Assembly (NCBI GenBank): GCA_038501625.1
Contig: JAZAYU010000697.1
Location: 62,001 to 126,000 of the forward strand
Length of the DNA: 64,000 nucleotides
Direction of reading: 5' to 3'
Source: Corbicula japonica
Lineage: Eukaryota > Mollusca > Bivalvia > Venerida > Cyrenidae
Shown here: positions 44,270 through 54,900 of the stretch, in pieces
Position numbering within the stretch: the first letter of the stretch is position 1
Layout of the letters: every line of letters starts with the position of its first letter
Notes under the pieces: model-generated
The model's input: only the letters and a program-made list of their open reading frames with translations
What the model was told of the DNA's origin: nothing
Databases searched by the model: none
Program-made: the position numbers and the translations under genes

Positions 44270-44370
44270 ATGGTTCAGACCGCCAGTAGAAAATCGGTCT
44301 GACGCTGACCGTTCCAAGGCGGTAACCCCTCAGGTTCTTAATTTTGTTAATTATTTGATATTGAGCATGA
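44270..44370 (+). repeat. dispersed repeat A, partial copy at the Polinton edge
   Basis: Contains 'ctgaccgttccaaggcggta' and ends where the decayed Polinton protease begins. Confidence 0.65.
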
Positions 44371-44433
44371 GGGTTTTAGCCGTCTTGTCGATCCACTGTG
44401 CAACAAAATTGCTGTTTCCAGCGGAGGCTTTCC

Positions 44434-44646
44434 CTAACTGTCAAAGAACTCCGTATGACCGTCACCATCGCCATATATGGCAACCCAGTGGGAACCCGGT
44501 TTATTATGGGGATCCGTATTGACAATTAATCCGAAGTTAGTATTTATTCTCACATTTGGGATTCGGTCAGCCGCAAACACGCCGGCGACTTTTTCACGTA
44601 TGATCGGATCGCATTCTATGATACATTCTAGCTGAGAAGTGTTCAT
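44434..44646 (-). pseudogene. Polinton cysteine protease (PRO), truncated
   Basis: 71 codons resembling the adenovirus-type/Ulp1-like protease of Polintons. The catalytic His lies in GSHWVAIY and the acidic residue region in EFFDS. A stop codon follows EFFDS directly, and homology fades ~60 bp later at repeat A. The catalytic Cys region is therefore lost. The start overlaps the end of the capsid gene in another frame. Confidence 0.75.
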
Positions 44647-46114
44647 GTTGAAAATATGACGTCCCTCTCCCTTTTAACAAAGTCAGGTATTCTCCGTGGT
44701 GCAAAAAATCTGCCTCTAACTGGAAGGCGAAGAGTGTGGAGCCGCTTATAAAGTGGGGTCTGTCCAGTGCATTGCCTTCATTGCGCCTCGATTTTCCAGC
44801 GTACAATACCAAATTGGTGAAACCATGAATGACCTTTGTTCCATTAGTAAAGTCTAACTTGAAGGGCTGACCACCTTCTGGCAATCCGTTGGAATAGAGA
44901 GCAAGATGCTGAATCCCGCAATTTTCAAAGTTGAAGGGATTGGTTGTATAATCTCCGTTCAAGGCTTTGCTCTTAACAAATTCGATTACCACTTTATTCG
45001 GTCTTTTGCCTTGGAAGAGGTTTTCCAAGTTGAATGATGTGCTGCCCGTAGCGATACTCTGGACCGACATTCCACCTTAGTGTAGGGGTACAAAGCATTA
45101 TCTTTTTCCAGCATTTTCGAATGCCCAAAAAGCACACCCGGTGTCACTCTGATTTTTCTAGCCAAGATGTAGATGTCTTCGATTTCAATCTTGTAATCGG
45201 TAGATGCATCAGCGGTAAGCAGAGCAAAGTTGTCTGGACTTCTATAGAGTTTGACTTTCACATCGACTTGATTTAAAAGGTATCGCTCCAGCGAAAACAA
45301 ATCGTGAAAGATAGGACCCTGTAAGTCGATCGTCTTTGACAGGGCAATCCAACTTGCACGCAAAAAGAGACCATTGTTGGTGCCTGTAAATAGATTAAAT
45401 AAACTTAAAAAAAAATATGTTGGTTATTTTTGAGTTAACAAACATTCTAAACATTAAATGTGAGCTTACCTTTTTAACCAAGTTTTTTTTTCAGAGGAGG
45501 ATTGGAAATTTCCCTACATTGTATTTAGCAGTACATTTTTTTCCAAAATTAAAATGATAAATTTAAGCTTAACTTTAAACCAAAATTAGAAGGATTTAAA
45601 ATAATATTATATTGAGCAGTGAACAAGCAATCTAACATAAAAAATAAAAGATGAGTACTCACCGCTCGGGTCAGTTACACCATGGCTGTCAGCATCGTCC
45701 ATGTACCAGCCTTGAGTTGTTATCTCACTTTTCAGCGCATCAGTAATGTTCGGATATACGCCCTGTATGGATTGTAGTTGCAGGTGATGCTGGATTTGTT
45801 TTGCAGAGAAACTTCTGTTGACGAAAACAGAGTTTGGAGAAACAAGTTGGCCGGACCCACTTTTTCGCCCGATAGTGCCGTCCCATCCGTCTCTTCTACT
45901 TTCAGTTTCACATAAATCTGTGAATTTTTAAAGTCCAAGTAATCCATGTAGTTTTGTCCGCTAATTCTTAATTCAAATGGACCCTCCGAGGATGCTTGAG
46001 ACATGGGACGTATCTCGTCGTAGTACACATCGCCGACGCTAGTCTAAGTCGGCGGAAGCTCAAACAAATGTAGTTCTGAAATAATTCCTTCCTTAAACTC
46101 GTCCTCGTTGAACA
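44594..46114 (-). pseudogene. Polinton major capsid-like protein, one intron, frameshifted
   Basis: Start ATG near 46114. Open segments 46028-45732, 45363-44986 and 45070-44594 belong to one protein of the type often annotated 'F54H12.2-like' in invertebrate genomes, which I take to be the Polinton major capsid protein. Recognisable segments include YYDEIRPMSQASSEGPFELR, NYMDYLDFKNSQIYVKL and SKTIDLQGPIFHDLFSLERY. A TAG lies near the start (~46044), a frameshift near 45740 and another near 45050. A 279-bp segment, 45384-45662, has a GTGAGT donor and a TTTACAG acceptor and, when removed, keeps the flanking frame, so it is a spliceosomal-type intron. Confidence 0.8.
45384..45662 (-). other. intron in the capsid gene
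   Basis: On the minus strand it begins GTGAGTACTC and ends CTATTTACAG. It is strongly AT-rich relative to the flanking coding sequence and sits in phase 1. Confidence 0.75.
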
Positions 46115-46125
46115 TAGCCATGGTC

Positions 46126-46452
46126 TTACAAGTTTTCTAAAATATCCTTTTTGGATTTCTTCGCTTTTGGGCCTTTCTCCTGGATAGGATTCCTTCTTTT
46201 CTCTCCTGACTTTCCCCCGCGCTTGCCTGGATCCAACTGGAAGGCTTTGGCTACTTCTTTTGGGTTTATACCCTCTCTTTCTAGTTCCGACTTAGCTATT
46301 GCTGCCGTTTGTTCTGACGGTAAAACGGCACGAATTGTCAGTTGTTTCCTTACTCGCGATGTTTTGGAATCTTCGATAGGTATCACGCACGCTCGCGTTC
46401 TCGCACCAGTTTGTTTGATCTTTCCGGCATTCAGTCGTTCAAAATAGCCCAC
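46126..46452 (-). CDS. Polinton basic ORF, 108 codons
   Basis: Intact small frame between the minor and major capsid-like genes. The C-terminal third is rich in Lys/Arg/Gly/Pro (GKRGGKSGEKRRN and KAKKSKKDI), suggesting a nucleic-acid-binding or virion-core role. The function is not known to me. Position in the cassette is the main evidence that it is a Polinton gene. Confidence 0.55.
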   Translation of the reverse strand: MGYFERLNAGKIKQTGARTRACVIPIEDSKTSRVRKQLTIRAVLPSEQTAAIAKSELEREGINPKEVAKAFQLDPGKRGGKSGEKRRNPIQEKGPKAKKSKKDILENL

Positions 46453-46475
46453 CCATTTTTGTGGGTCGGGAACAT

Positions 46476-46921
46476 GTTGTATTTCTTAAAAGAACGGATA
46501 GCGTTTCAAGTGAAGTGTCAAGCGCACAGATTTCACTAAATCTGTCGCAAACGTGTCGTTTTCCTGTTTTATGTATAAAGTGAATTCCCGAATTTCATTC
46601 CTTCTCACAGGCACGTAGTATGGACTGTCTAGTGTGTGGTCCCACTGGCTTTTCTTGTTGTTTTTTTTATAAACGCCTTAGCAAGGGCCGTGCCTCCCCT
46701 TTCACGATGCTTTCTCCGCAAACATGCGAACATATGTTAGGTCCGTCGCTGGTTTTGGTTGAAGCGTTTTCTGTTGCGCGAAAGTCGACTAAAACCACTT
46801 TCCAGGTGCCCTCTAAATATATAGGTACCTCTAAATGCACTTTGAAATGGCTAGTTTGGTTTTCCGAAAAATAGTTGTTGCTTTCGTCACTTTGCACGTA
46901 AATGTAAATGTCACTCATCAT
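46476..46921 (-). pseudogene. Polinton minor capsid-like protein, frameshifted
   Basis: The N-terminal frame (46921-46667) has the pattern 'FKVHLEVPIYLEGTWKVVLV', which resembles the start of the Polinton minor capsid (penton-like) protein. After a frameshift near 46670 the downstream part continues in another frame to a stop at ~46476. Its ATG overlaps the stop codon of the upstream Lys-rich ORF (ATGA type). Confidence 0.65.
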
Positions 46922-47211
46922 GTTGATTGGAACATCTCCACAACGGGTTTCAACAAAAACGGTAACAAGTCTCTGTGTTTTTTAAGTAGCATTTGTTGTT
47001 GTTTTGGTGAGAGATCCTTAGAAACCATCCGTCGAATAACTGTTTTGTTGCTTGACTATTTCTTTTTAAGCGCCTTCTCAATGAGACACGTACCAAATAA
47101 GACATTGTAAATGGCTTCTAAGACGACATTCAATTGCTCCTCTGTAAGAGCTTTTATTAGAACTTTGCGTTGCTCAATCGTTGAATACGCGAGAAATTCC
47201 AGAACCTTCAT
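46918..47211 (-). pseudogene. Polinton Lys-rich small ORF with one stop
   Basis: Start ATG at 47211 (MKVLEFLAYSTIEQRKVLIK), a TAG at ~47056, then the same frame continues (LSPKQQQMLLKKH...) to a TGA at 46918. It resembles a short helical ORF that accompanies the capsid genes in many Polintons. Its function is unknown. Confidence 0.55.
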
Positions 47212-47229
47212 GTTTGTTATATTATGAAT

Positions 47230-47764
47230 TCAAGAGGACTGCTTTTTATCCACGATATTTACACTTTTTAAATCCTCTACACCTATCAACGCGTCGTACT
47301 TTGGAGGCCAACCTTTCCACCTTACCAAATACTGCTTTTGTTCTCTACATGTTCTAGTTCGTAGCACTCTTTCCACTAGGTAAATGTCTTGTTCATATGC
47401 TTTTTTCAACTGATTCTGATAAAAGGTGCCGATCACAATTTCTCCCGCATAATCTTTCAATTGATACTGAGGAATGCTTTCGTTTATTAATCACAAATAA
47501 CTCTCTCGACCAGCGCTCGTCGTGTTCTCGCTGAAAGGGTTTGCGCGTATAAGAAACTCCCATTAGTTCGCCCACTTTATACTTGAAATCCATCAATCCC
47601 GGTGTCTTCTTTTTGACTGGTGTAGGGATTTTATCGTATTGAAGTTTCCATAATTCTGCAGAGTCATCCTGCTTAACGTTTTGCGGCGCTCTTTTGATAG
47701 AACGATGGTAAGTCTTATTGTAACTCTCTGTAACGCTCTGAAGAACATCTATCCATCTATCCAT
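47230..47764 (-). pseudogene. Polinton integrase C-terminal region and chromodomain
   Basis: 47764-47393 continues the integrase after its catalytic core (DRWIDVLQSVTESYNKTYHR, a typical post-core helix). 47460-47230, in another frame, carries a chromodomain (YLVERVLRTRTCREQKQYLV and RWKGWPPKYDALI) that in Polinton and chromovirus integrases targets chromatin. A frameshift lies near 47470, and another separates this part from the catalytic core. Confidence 0.8.
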
Positions 47765-47790
47765 CTGTTAACTTGTTTATGTGTCATGTA

Positions 47791-48363
47791 TCACACCAGT
47801 CGTCCCTTGATCGTTTTGATTGCGCGTTCAGCGTAAGAGGACTTTACCACATTCTGATTAACGAAATAATTCACGTTTTGCTCCTTTAAAATCCTTTTAA
47901 CATCTTTGTTGGAGAATTCAGTCCCTTTATCGCTTCTAATATTTGAAGGTTTTCTTCCTTTTGCAAATATATGTTTAACCGCCTGTACCATTTCTTTGCC
48001 GGTCTTGGTGCGCAAAGCCACTGTCATTACAAACTTGGAAAGTATGTCTACAGCGAGCAGAAAATAAGTGTATCCGTCATTCTGCTTTTTATAATACTCC
48101 ATATTTGCCGTATCCACGTCCCATTGATAGTCCACGTAAGGGGAAACTACTCGCATACGTTTGAATTTCCCGCGTTCTTCTCTGGGTACGGCATAATCTT
48201 CCTGTTTTAAAAGCCACTCGTTAATTTTCTTTCTGCTGATTACAAATCTACCTTCCTTTGTCACGGCTCTGTATAACTTTTCAACTCCGCTATAAGCGGC
48301 GGCGTGTTTTGGATCGTTGTATATGCTTTTAAGGTAATCCTGGTACATCATAGTCGAAGCCAT
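47791..48363 (-). pseudogene. Polinton retroviral-type integrase, catalytic core
   Basis: 190 codons with the D,D(35)E pattern: Asp in YQWDVDTANM, Asp in IRSDKGTEFSN and Glu in SSYAERAIKTIKG. An N-terminal region (NPKH-type helix, 'DPKHAAAYSGVEKLYRAV') precedes it. The catalytic frame itself has no stop, but it ends at RLV* before the C-terminal region, so the whole protein is broken. The start overlaps the end of the upstream ORF by 16 bp. Confidence 0.9.
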
Positions 48364-48914
48364 TTCATCTTCTCTTCTTTTGTATTTTGTCCTTGTACAG
48401 AAGAGTTGATTTGCTTAGTCCGTTTTCTTTTGACTTGAATGCCCGGTGGTGGCGGAAGAACTGATCCCCCAGACTGAGATCGCCGTGAAGCTGATAGAAA
48501 GCTGTGCGGTATGTTGATATGTGTCAACGCCGCTTCGAATTCCCGAACATCTGTCGGAAGAAAATATTTGTAATCTTTCAACTGCACTTTTATCAGGTCC
48601 ACGATATTTGAACCGGTGATCGTTTCTCCAAATATGATTACTTCCCCTTTCTTGTTCCTACTGATGTAAGGAAGAATGTATGTGAACAACGCACGCACTC
48701 GACTTTGTAGCGATTGAGGAAACAAGCTCACTAACTAATCAGCAGATAAATCGTTGTCTGTGACCAGATAAGTTTTTTCTGCTTCCTGCTCTAAATAGTT
48801 CGATGCGCCTCGTCCGGATGAATTGTCTTCTATCACCTTTTCACTGCAGGTTTCTGGATGAGATGAAAAGAGGCGGTGGTATCTATCAAAGGGTAACAAC
48901 ACCATTTTCTGCAT
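48348..48914 (-). pseudogene. Polinton ORF of unknown function, one stop
   Basis: Start ATG at 48914 (MQKMVLLPFDRYHRLFSSH), a TAG near 48736, then the same frame continues (SLFPQSLQSRVRALFTYILP) to 48348. Its position between ATPase and integrase, and the 'EVIIFGETITGSNIVDLI' segment, fit an ORF commonly found there in Polintons. No enzymatic motif is seen. Confidence 0.55.
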
Positions 48915-48979
48915 GGTGAGACCTTTATGTCATAAAGTCTGTCAGATGTATGAAATCTTTGAAGAAACTATCCCCCTTT

Positions 48980-49624
48980 TCATAAGGGCTGATAGACAAT
49001 TGTATCTTCATCCGGGAAAATCTTGGTTCGAACTCTGTATGCATCTTCTGTAACAGCTGGAGAGAAATCTACCACTAGATAGCCGTATGGCGATGTAGCG
49101 ACTTTAAAAGCTTCCATGAGAAATACGCTTTTTCCTAGGAAAGCTTGCCGAGCTAGGCACTGCAATTGTGACACATTCCTCGGGTTTTTCATCAATACAT
49201 ATATATGTGTATTCAAATTGATGGTGCGACTGTATTTTCCTTTAACATACAAATTCTGGTTCAAGTATAGAACGCTGAGATATCTATGATGGATTTCTTT
49301 AACAAACAATTTTTCCATTTCTCCTGATGATGTCACACTAACCATTAAATCGTCAAGAATCACTAAATTGCAATCTCCTTCGTGCGCAAGCTGAGTTATT
49401 TCTTTTTCCGAAGGCAATCCTTGGTGAAACTTGATAAATGGTAGTTCTCTATCCATTTGATCAAACAGTGGTTGGAACATACTGTAACAATACAACACTT
49501 TTTGCGGCGGCGGACTTGCAAACATATTGTCTTTATGTCGCAAAAGGCGAAAAACCCACGTCGTCTTACCGCTACAGGTAGCACCGGATACTACGACTGA
49601 CGTGCATTCCGGTAAGGGATACAT
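48980..49624 (-). CDS. Polinton packaging ATPase (FtsK/HerA type), intact frame
   Basis: 214 codons, uninterrupted. Walker A is GATCSGKT (~residues 14-21) and Walker B NLVILDDLM (~84-92), followed by a conserved 'LYLNQNLY' sensor-like segment and 'ARQAFLG'. In Polintons this ATPase is thought to pump DNA into the capsid. It is full length for the family, and unlike its neighbours shows no stop or frameshift. Confidence 0.85.
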   Translation of the reverse strand: MYPLPECTSVVVSGATCSGKTTWVFRLLRHKDNMFASPPPQKVLYCYSMFQPLFDQMDRELPFIKFHQGLPSEKEITQLAHEGDCNLVILDDLMVSVTSSGEMEKLFVKEIHHRYLSVLYLNQNLYVKGKYSRTINLNTHIYVLMKNPRNVSQLQCLARQAFLGKSVFLMEAFKVATSPYGYLVVDFSPAVTEDAYRVRTKIFPDEDTIVYQPL

Positions 49625-49659
49625 CTTTGAAAATGAAATTATATCCTTTTTATGCTATT

Positions 49660-50520
49660 TTATACACTGTTATCAGCCAAGGTAGTAGGTGCTATACATG
49701 GAAAAAATGGTACATTAGTGATGAGCACCGGGATCCATTTGGTATCCTGTCTGTTTCTTAACAATTCTGTTGTTATGTCTTTCTGCTCTAACTGGAGACG
49801 GAAACGCTGGAGATCTCTCCTTCTAGATATGCAAAAAAGGTCGCTCTAGTATACCGTTGTTATTATAGGGTACGAAAAAGCGATATTGTCTCGTTTCTTT
49901 GTTTTGGAGAATGACCCCGAATATTAAGTAAAGTCGGAAGGCACTCTGCTGCTGATGATAAATGTCATTCATGTATCCAATCAGCGGATTAATGCTTATA
50001 TTGTTCGTCAGTGGAAAATTGATAACAGATTGTACGGGGCCCTGTCGATGATTTTTCAGAATGATGGGAGCATTGGCGCAAAATCATCATCTTCTTGCCA
50101 CAGAGGAAGCTCATTAGGTCCATAAAGCTGCTGTTCTAAAGCCCCTCCGGACTGATCGTAGTGTTCCCTCATACCGTGCAAGTACAAATCATGTCTATTT
50201 TCGAATAACCCAGAGCAGCGTCGACATCTATATTGTGGCGACGATGGTGTTGTGGTTGTTGTTGACGAAGATGCTGGTGTTGATTTCTTGGGTGGTAACT
50301 TGCCATGTCACTGAAGATGACGTTTAGGTCGATAAGCTGATTTGCATATTTTCTTACAAGTTACCTCGTGGCGTTCCATATCACGCTTGTGTACAAAAGT
50401 TTTAGGACAGTTCGCACATAAATAGGACGCGGTGCAGTTTGTCTGGTGCTCTCTGACTTTGCAAGTGTTGACATGACGCTTCATGTTATATGTGCGAGTG
50501 AAACGTTTTCCACACTAATG
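49660..50520 (-). pseudogene. N-terminal part of the Polinton polymerase protein with zinc fingers
   Basis: From 50520 downward the minus strand carries three zinc-finger-like motifs (CGKRFTRTYNMKRHVNTC; CANCPKTFVHKRDMERH; CRRCSGLFENRHDLYLHGM). In a shifted frame (50070-49870) follows a segment with INFPLTNN, AFRLYLIFGVIL and YRFFVPYN that I associate with the region upstream of the DNA polymerase B core. Stops at ~50514 and ~50280, and frame changes near 50062 and 49835, break it. Sequence similar to this protein stops at ~49660, directly beside the ATPase, so the exonuclease and polymerase domains are deleted. Confidence 0.55.
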
Positions 50521-50529
50521 ACAGATATA

Positions 50530-51320
50530 TGATTAATGAATCGAGATAAGGAAAAGTGTTTAAAGTTCAAAACGGACCGAACCCCTACAGTGTTTGATTC
50601 AAAATCCTGTTCCTGCAAGAGTTTGCTTGTGTAATTATATTGTTTATTCAATTTCTTTACATGTACTTTTTTCATATTTTGATAACAATAGTTTTTAGTG
50701 AAAAACATATTTCTCTTGGGGCCATAGTCCTTTGCGCCGTTTCTAGTGAATTGAACGTCTCTGGACTCTAAAAGAAGTAGTAAACTGCCACTCACTGCTC
50801 TTCAAATAAAGTTGTTTTCGCATATAATTATCAAATAAAACAACAACAACGTAAGTTTGTGCCTAAAATGCTTATCTAAAACCAAGCGTTTATCCCGTTA
50901 AGAACTATGAAAAAATAATACATATGTGTATTTGTCCTCCTTTGATGTCAAGTTGCCTGTGAATTTCTTCGCGATTGATCAACTCGTTGGCATCTGTAAT
51001 CAATGCTCCACACCAGCGACAAATATAAATGAACTATAATAATGAAATATGATTGAACGTGATCTACCCATATCAAATTCCTTCTACAAACGTTTCGTAA
51101 TAGCATGTGTTAAATTAATTAATTAAAACGTTTCCTTTTGAAAAAAAAGGTCATTGCAAACAACTCTTACTGGCTACACGAGTTGACGAAATCTAGTCTG
51201 TTAACGATAAAAATTTATGCCTCTTGAATCGTTTACTTGTGTCAGTTAAAGTCTAACTTAAAGCTCCAGTGAACACGGAGTCATGGTAACCAGGTATTTT
51301 TGCGACATGATTTTAACATT
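50530..51320. other. no gene recognised beyond the Polinton
   Basis: A 104-codon minus frame (50795-50481) shows no recognisable domain. No terminal inverted repeat matching the other edge of the Polinton was found. Confidence 0.35.
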
Positions 51321-51324
51321 TTTT

Positions 51325-51912
51325 TGTTTCAAACTTTGTGAACTGTTTTTTGTAAAGGTGTTGTATTACGATAAATTTAAAAGGTATTCTTGTTAAAAAA
51401 AATTATGGCGATGAAAGGTTAAAGAAACAATTATAAACTTATACAATTATTTTCTTCGTACACAAATATCATAATAAATCTAATATATACGTCTTTAACC
51501 TACACCAATGTTCACATGTTCAGTAACAATGATTTGAAGGTAACTCACTAAATGTAAACATCCATTTTTTTATGACACGCGACCCACATTATACGTTCAT
51601 AGAAAGTTGCTTAATTTTTGTTTTAAACTTTGTGAACTGTTTTTTTTTTGTAAAGGTGCTGTATTACGATAAATTTAAAAGGTATTCTTGTTAAAAAATA
51701 ATTATGGCGATGAAAAGTTTTAGAAACAATTATAAACTAATACAATTATTTCTTCGTACACAAATATCATAACAAATCTAATATATACGTCTTTAACCTA
51801 CACCAATTTTCACATGTTCCGTAACAATGATTTGAAGGTAACTCACTAAATGTAAACATCCATTTTTTATGACACGCGACCCACATTATACGTACATAAA
51901 AAGTTGCTTAAT
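51325..51912. repeat. 294-bp tandem duplication
   Basis: 51331 ('aaactttgtgaactgttttt') recurs at 51625. The two copies match over ~290 bp with few differences, mainly in T- and A-runs. Confidence 0.92.
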
Positions 51913-54900
51913 TTTGACAGAAAATAAATAAAATATACTGATGCTCTAAAATAGTGACGTTAATATCTAAATAAACTTTACAACAGAATATATCACTGAA
52001 ACAAATCATACCAAGCAGGAATTTGATAATCCAATGCAATTTTATAACGGGAAAGATACTGCCTTCTCGATGTATACTGTATAATTATACCGCTTTGCAT
52101 GTGCAAATGTAATTATAACAGTACTTCTAGCTGTCAAACCACGAGGTGTTATTATGAGGTCCTTCTGATTCTTCAACCGCATGCGTGTATAAACGTAGTC
52201 AATGTTTACAAATTATCAACTAACCATAACGCGCATATCTTTTTATGTTTTGATGTTTGAATGCCCATGCACGTGTTTATAAAGGTTGCCATGTCTGGTT
52301 ATTTAATAAGTTATTGATTTTCCTGTTCATTATACTATTACGGATTTAGCAGTCGGGCCTCAAATTTAACACTTCAGTAAATACAATAACAGCAGTTTTC
52401 CAGTTACTAGTCTTGCTTTACTCATGCTTAATCTCTAACAAAACATTGACCGTCAACTAAAATTACCGATGTCTTCAAGCGATGGTAGTCTATCAAATAA
52501 AAAGTGATTATACCTGTTTCGGACGCAGGAAAAAGAATCATTGCAAACGGGGTAATACTTGTCAGTATAACTTAGTACTTAATCGGTAAGGTGGCTTTAA
52601 AATGTATTTTAACACTAAATTATGTTTAGTAAACCGTATAGGGTACTTTAATATAAAAACACAAGTTCAAGGTATATTACAAACTATGTTTTAAAATTCG
52701 AACGAACGAAAGAAAAATGAATCTACAAAACAAATAAAAAACACCCTTACCTGAAAATCGTTTTTGGTGTTAAATATTTTACTTCACTTCCTAACTGCAG
52801 TGTTTCGTCCAGAGTAAGCAAAAAATACTTCTATAAAATGAACGTTCACTTATTAGATGCGTTCTCCCGCTTTGCGCTCTCAATTTATCATTACATATAC
52901 TAACTCTGACAAAACCAAAGAAAGATTCGTTCAGTTGAGAAATGAAATAAAAAATGACATAAAGCTATATATCGAACGCTCTACTAACTTTCAGTTGTAT
53001 TCAAAGTGTAGATTCGTACTATGTGAAGATATTTTCTCGTTCTTCTTAATGTCAAATGTTCACTGCTTTGGCACGTATAAGTAAACTGAATATATTTTTA
53101 TTTTCTTGTACACTTCAACGCTGGGCTCTATATAAGAGAAGTACACGTCATGGGAAAAAGTAATTTATTCACGCAGTTCATGCGCGTAGAGGGAGACCCT
53201 CTAATCAGAATAAAGCTCTGTTGTCACACGTCTTTTTTGTCTGTGCATTGTTATTCCATTACATCTGACTATGCTTCTGTGTTGATGGAGTGTGGTTCAT
53301 TTTTAAATTATGATAAAGAAACAAATAACGAGATTGGTTTCACATGAATTACAATAAATCAGGAACTATCTACGATATAATTTTGACAATATGAGGTGAA
53401 AACCATCAATTTTTATCAGTTCCTTTGATTTCACGAATTTTGATAAATCATTTCACGTAATATATGGACTAATTATTCAAACAAACGGAAATGAATGTAC
53501 AAACATAAATTATAATGTAGCTTTGATCTTATACGATGAGAAAGTACCTTTTAAACCCTAAGTGCATTTCTTTAGAAGAATAACTTTCTACGCGTCTGAC
53601 GCACAGCCTTTTTACCCGATGAAGAAGAATATATTAAAAGCAATAATCTGAATTTCTTTGTTTTATAATATGCAAGATGTCTTAACAGTGTTTACTTCCA
53701 CACATGTAGCAATTATTCATAGACACATTTTAGTTCCGGTTAATTCAATCAGTTCAGAATGTAAATATGGGGACATCTCTGTTTTTTTCCCATAAAAGCA
53801 ATTAAGCACGCATGATATTACAAGTGCCATTGCACTTATTGTATCTGATACAACCTCATCTGTACCCAGGGTAAAAATGATATAATGACATGGTAGCACA
53901 ACGCCACCCCTTATCATGTGGAGCTGGCCTTGGTGGGTTGCTAGATGCTGGTGACCCAGTATCTTCTAAGAACACTTCGTCTTTGTCTAGAATATCTTAG
54001 GAGTAGGTTGCTAATGACCTTTGTACATGACCAATAGGTTTATCAGCCACATTCTCTAGCTTGGAGTGTCTCTTTTGAACAGTTATCATTCCGATTTTAT
54101 CCATTGAAAATAATTCCAACCTAACTGCTGATTCACAATTGCTAATCCGCAATAGATTGAAACGCTTGCCTCACAGAAACCGTCACAAAAACAGAAAGCA
54201 AATATATATGCACACGATTTTGGTTGAGATGGTAAGACCATAATAACAGACAATATTGCAAATTACCACTTTTTTCGGTTTAGAGGCATTTCAGTTTAAT
54301 TTCTTGCGATGGATGTCAAGCGTAACATCTATGCGTTGCCGAATTGTGCACACAATCGAGTGTCCGCAATACTAGTAGACTTTTTCGATGCGGCACTTGA
54401 CCAGAAGTAAACAATGGATCAAAGGTTTAAGTTCGCCAAAGTTCAGTTCAAATGCTATTCGTTGCAACTTAATTAATTAGAATTTTCACTCGTTCTATTG
54501 AAATATTTTTATCATGAGATAGGAAATAAAAAAGTTAACAGGAACTGCTTCATAATAGCAACTGGTTGACGAACTGTAGATCTTACAAGCATCAATGTGT
54601 TTGTCCGTTTATCAAACAATGTTATTTACAGCGAATCTCATTTTTTAGTTTTAAAGCTAGAGTCTACAGTTTTCTATGTACTCGTACGCAATAGTCTTAA
54701 TTTCCGACCTGACCTGATTGCCTTAGACGAAAAAACATAAATTCTCTTGTCATATCGTTACACGGTTCGGTTGTCATAAATGCCAAGCGTAACAACATTT
54801 CAGTTTAATTCTTAAAACCTTTGCGTATCTATCACGGTGCAGGTTATCCAGACTACTCAATTCTTTCTTAGCCTGAATAAACACACTTACCTCGGTAAAA

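Larger units (their letters stand above)
44390..50520 (-). mobile_element. Polinton/Maverick relic, truncated
   Basis: A compact block of minus-strand genes characteristic of Polintons: N-terminal part of the polymerase protein, packaging ATPase, unknown ORF, integrase with chromodomain, Lys-rich ORF, minor capsid-like protein, a basic ORF, major capsid-like protein, and protease. Neighbouring ORFs overlap or nearly touch, as in a viral-type cassette. At ~6.1 kb it is far short of the usual 15-20 kb. The DNA polymerase core and terminal inverted repeats are missing. Multiple frameshifts and stops show it is dead, although the ATPase frame is intact. Confidence 0.88.

Noticed and set aside
46151..47110. 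Plus-strand ORFs across the Polinton (46151-46447, 46620-46874, 46835-47110)
   Set aside because: They mirror minus-strand Polinton genes and show no domain.
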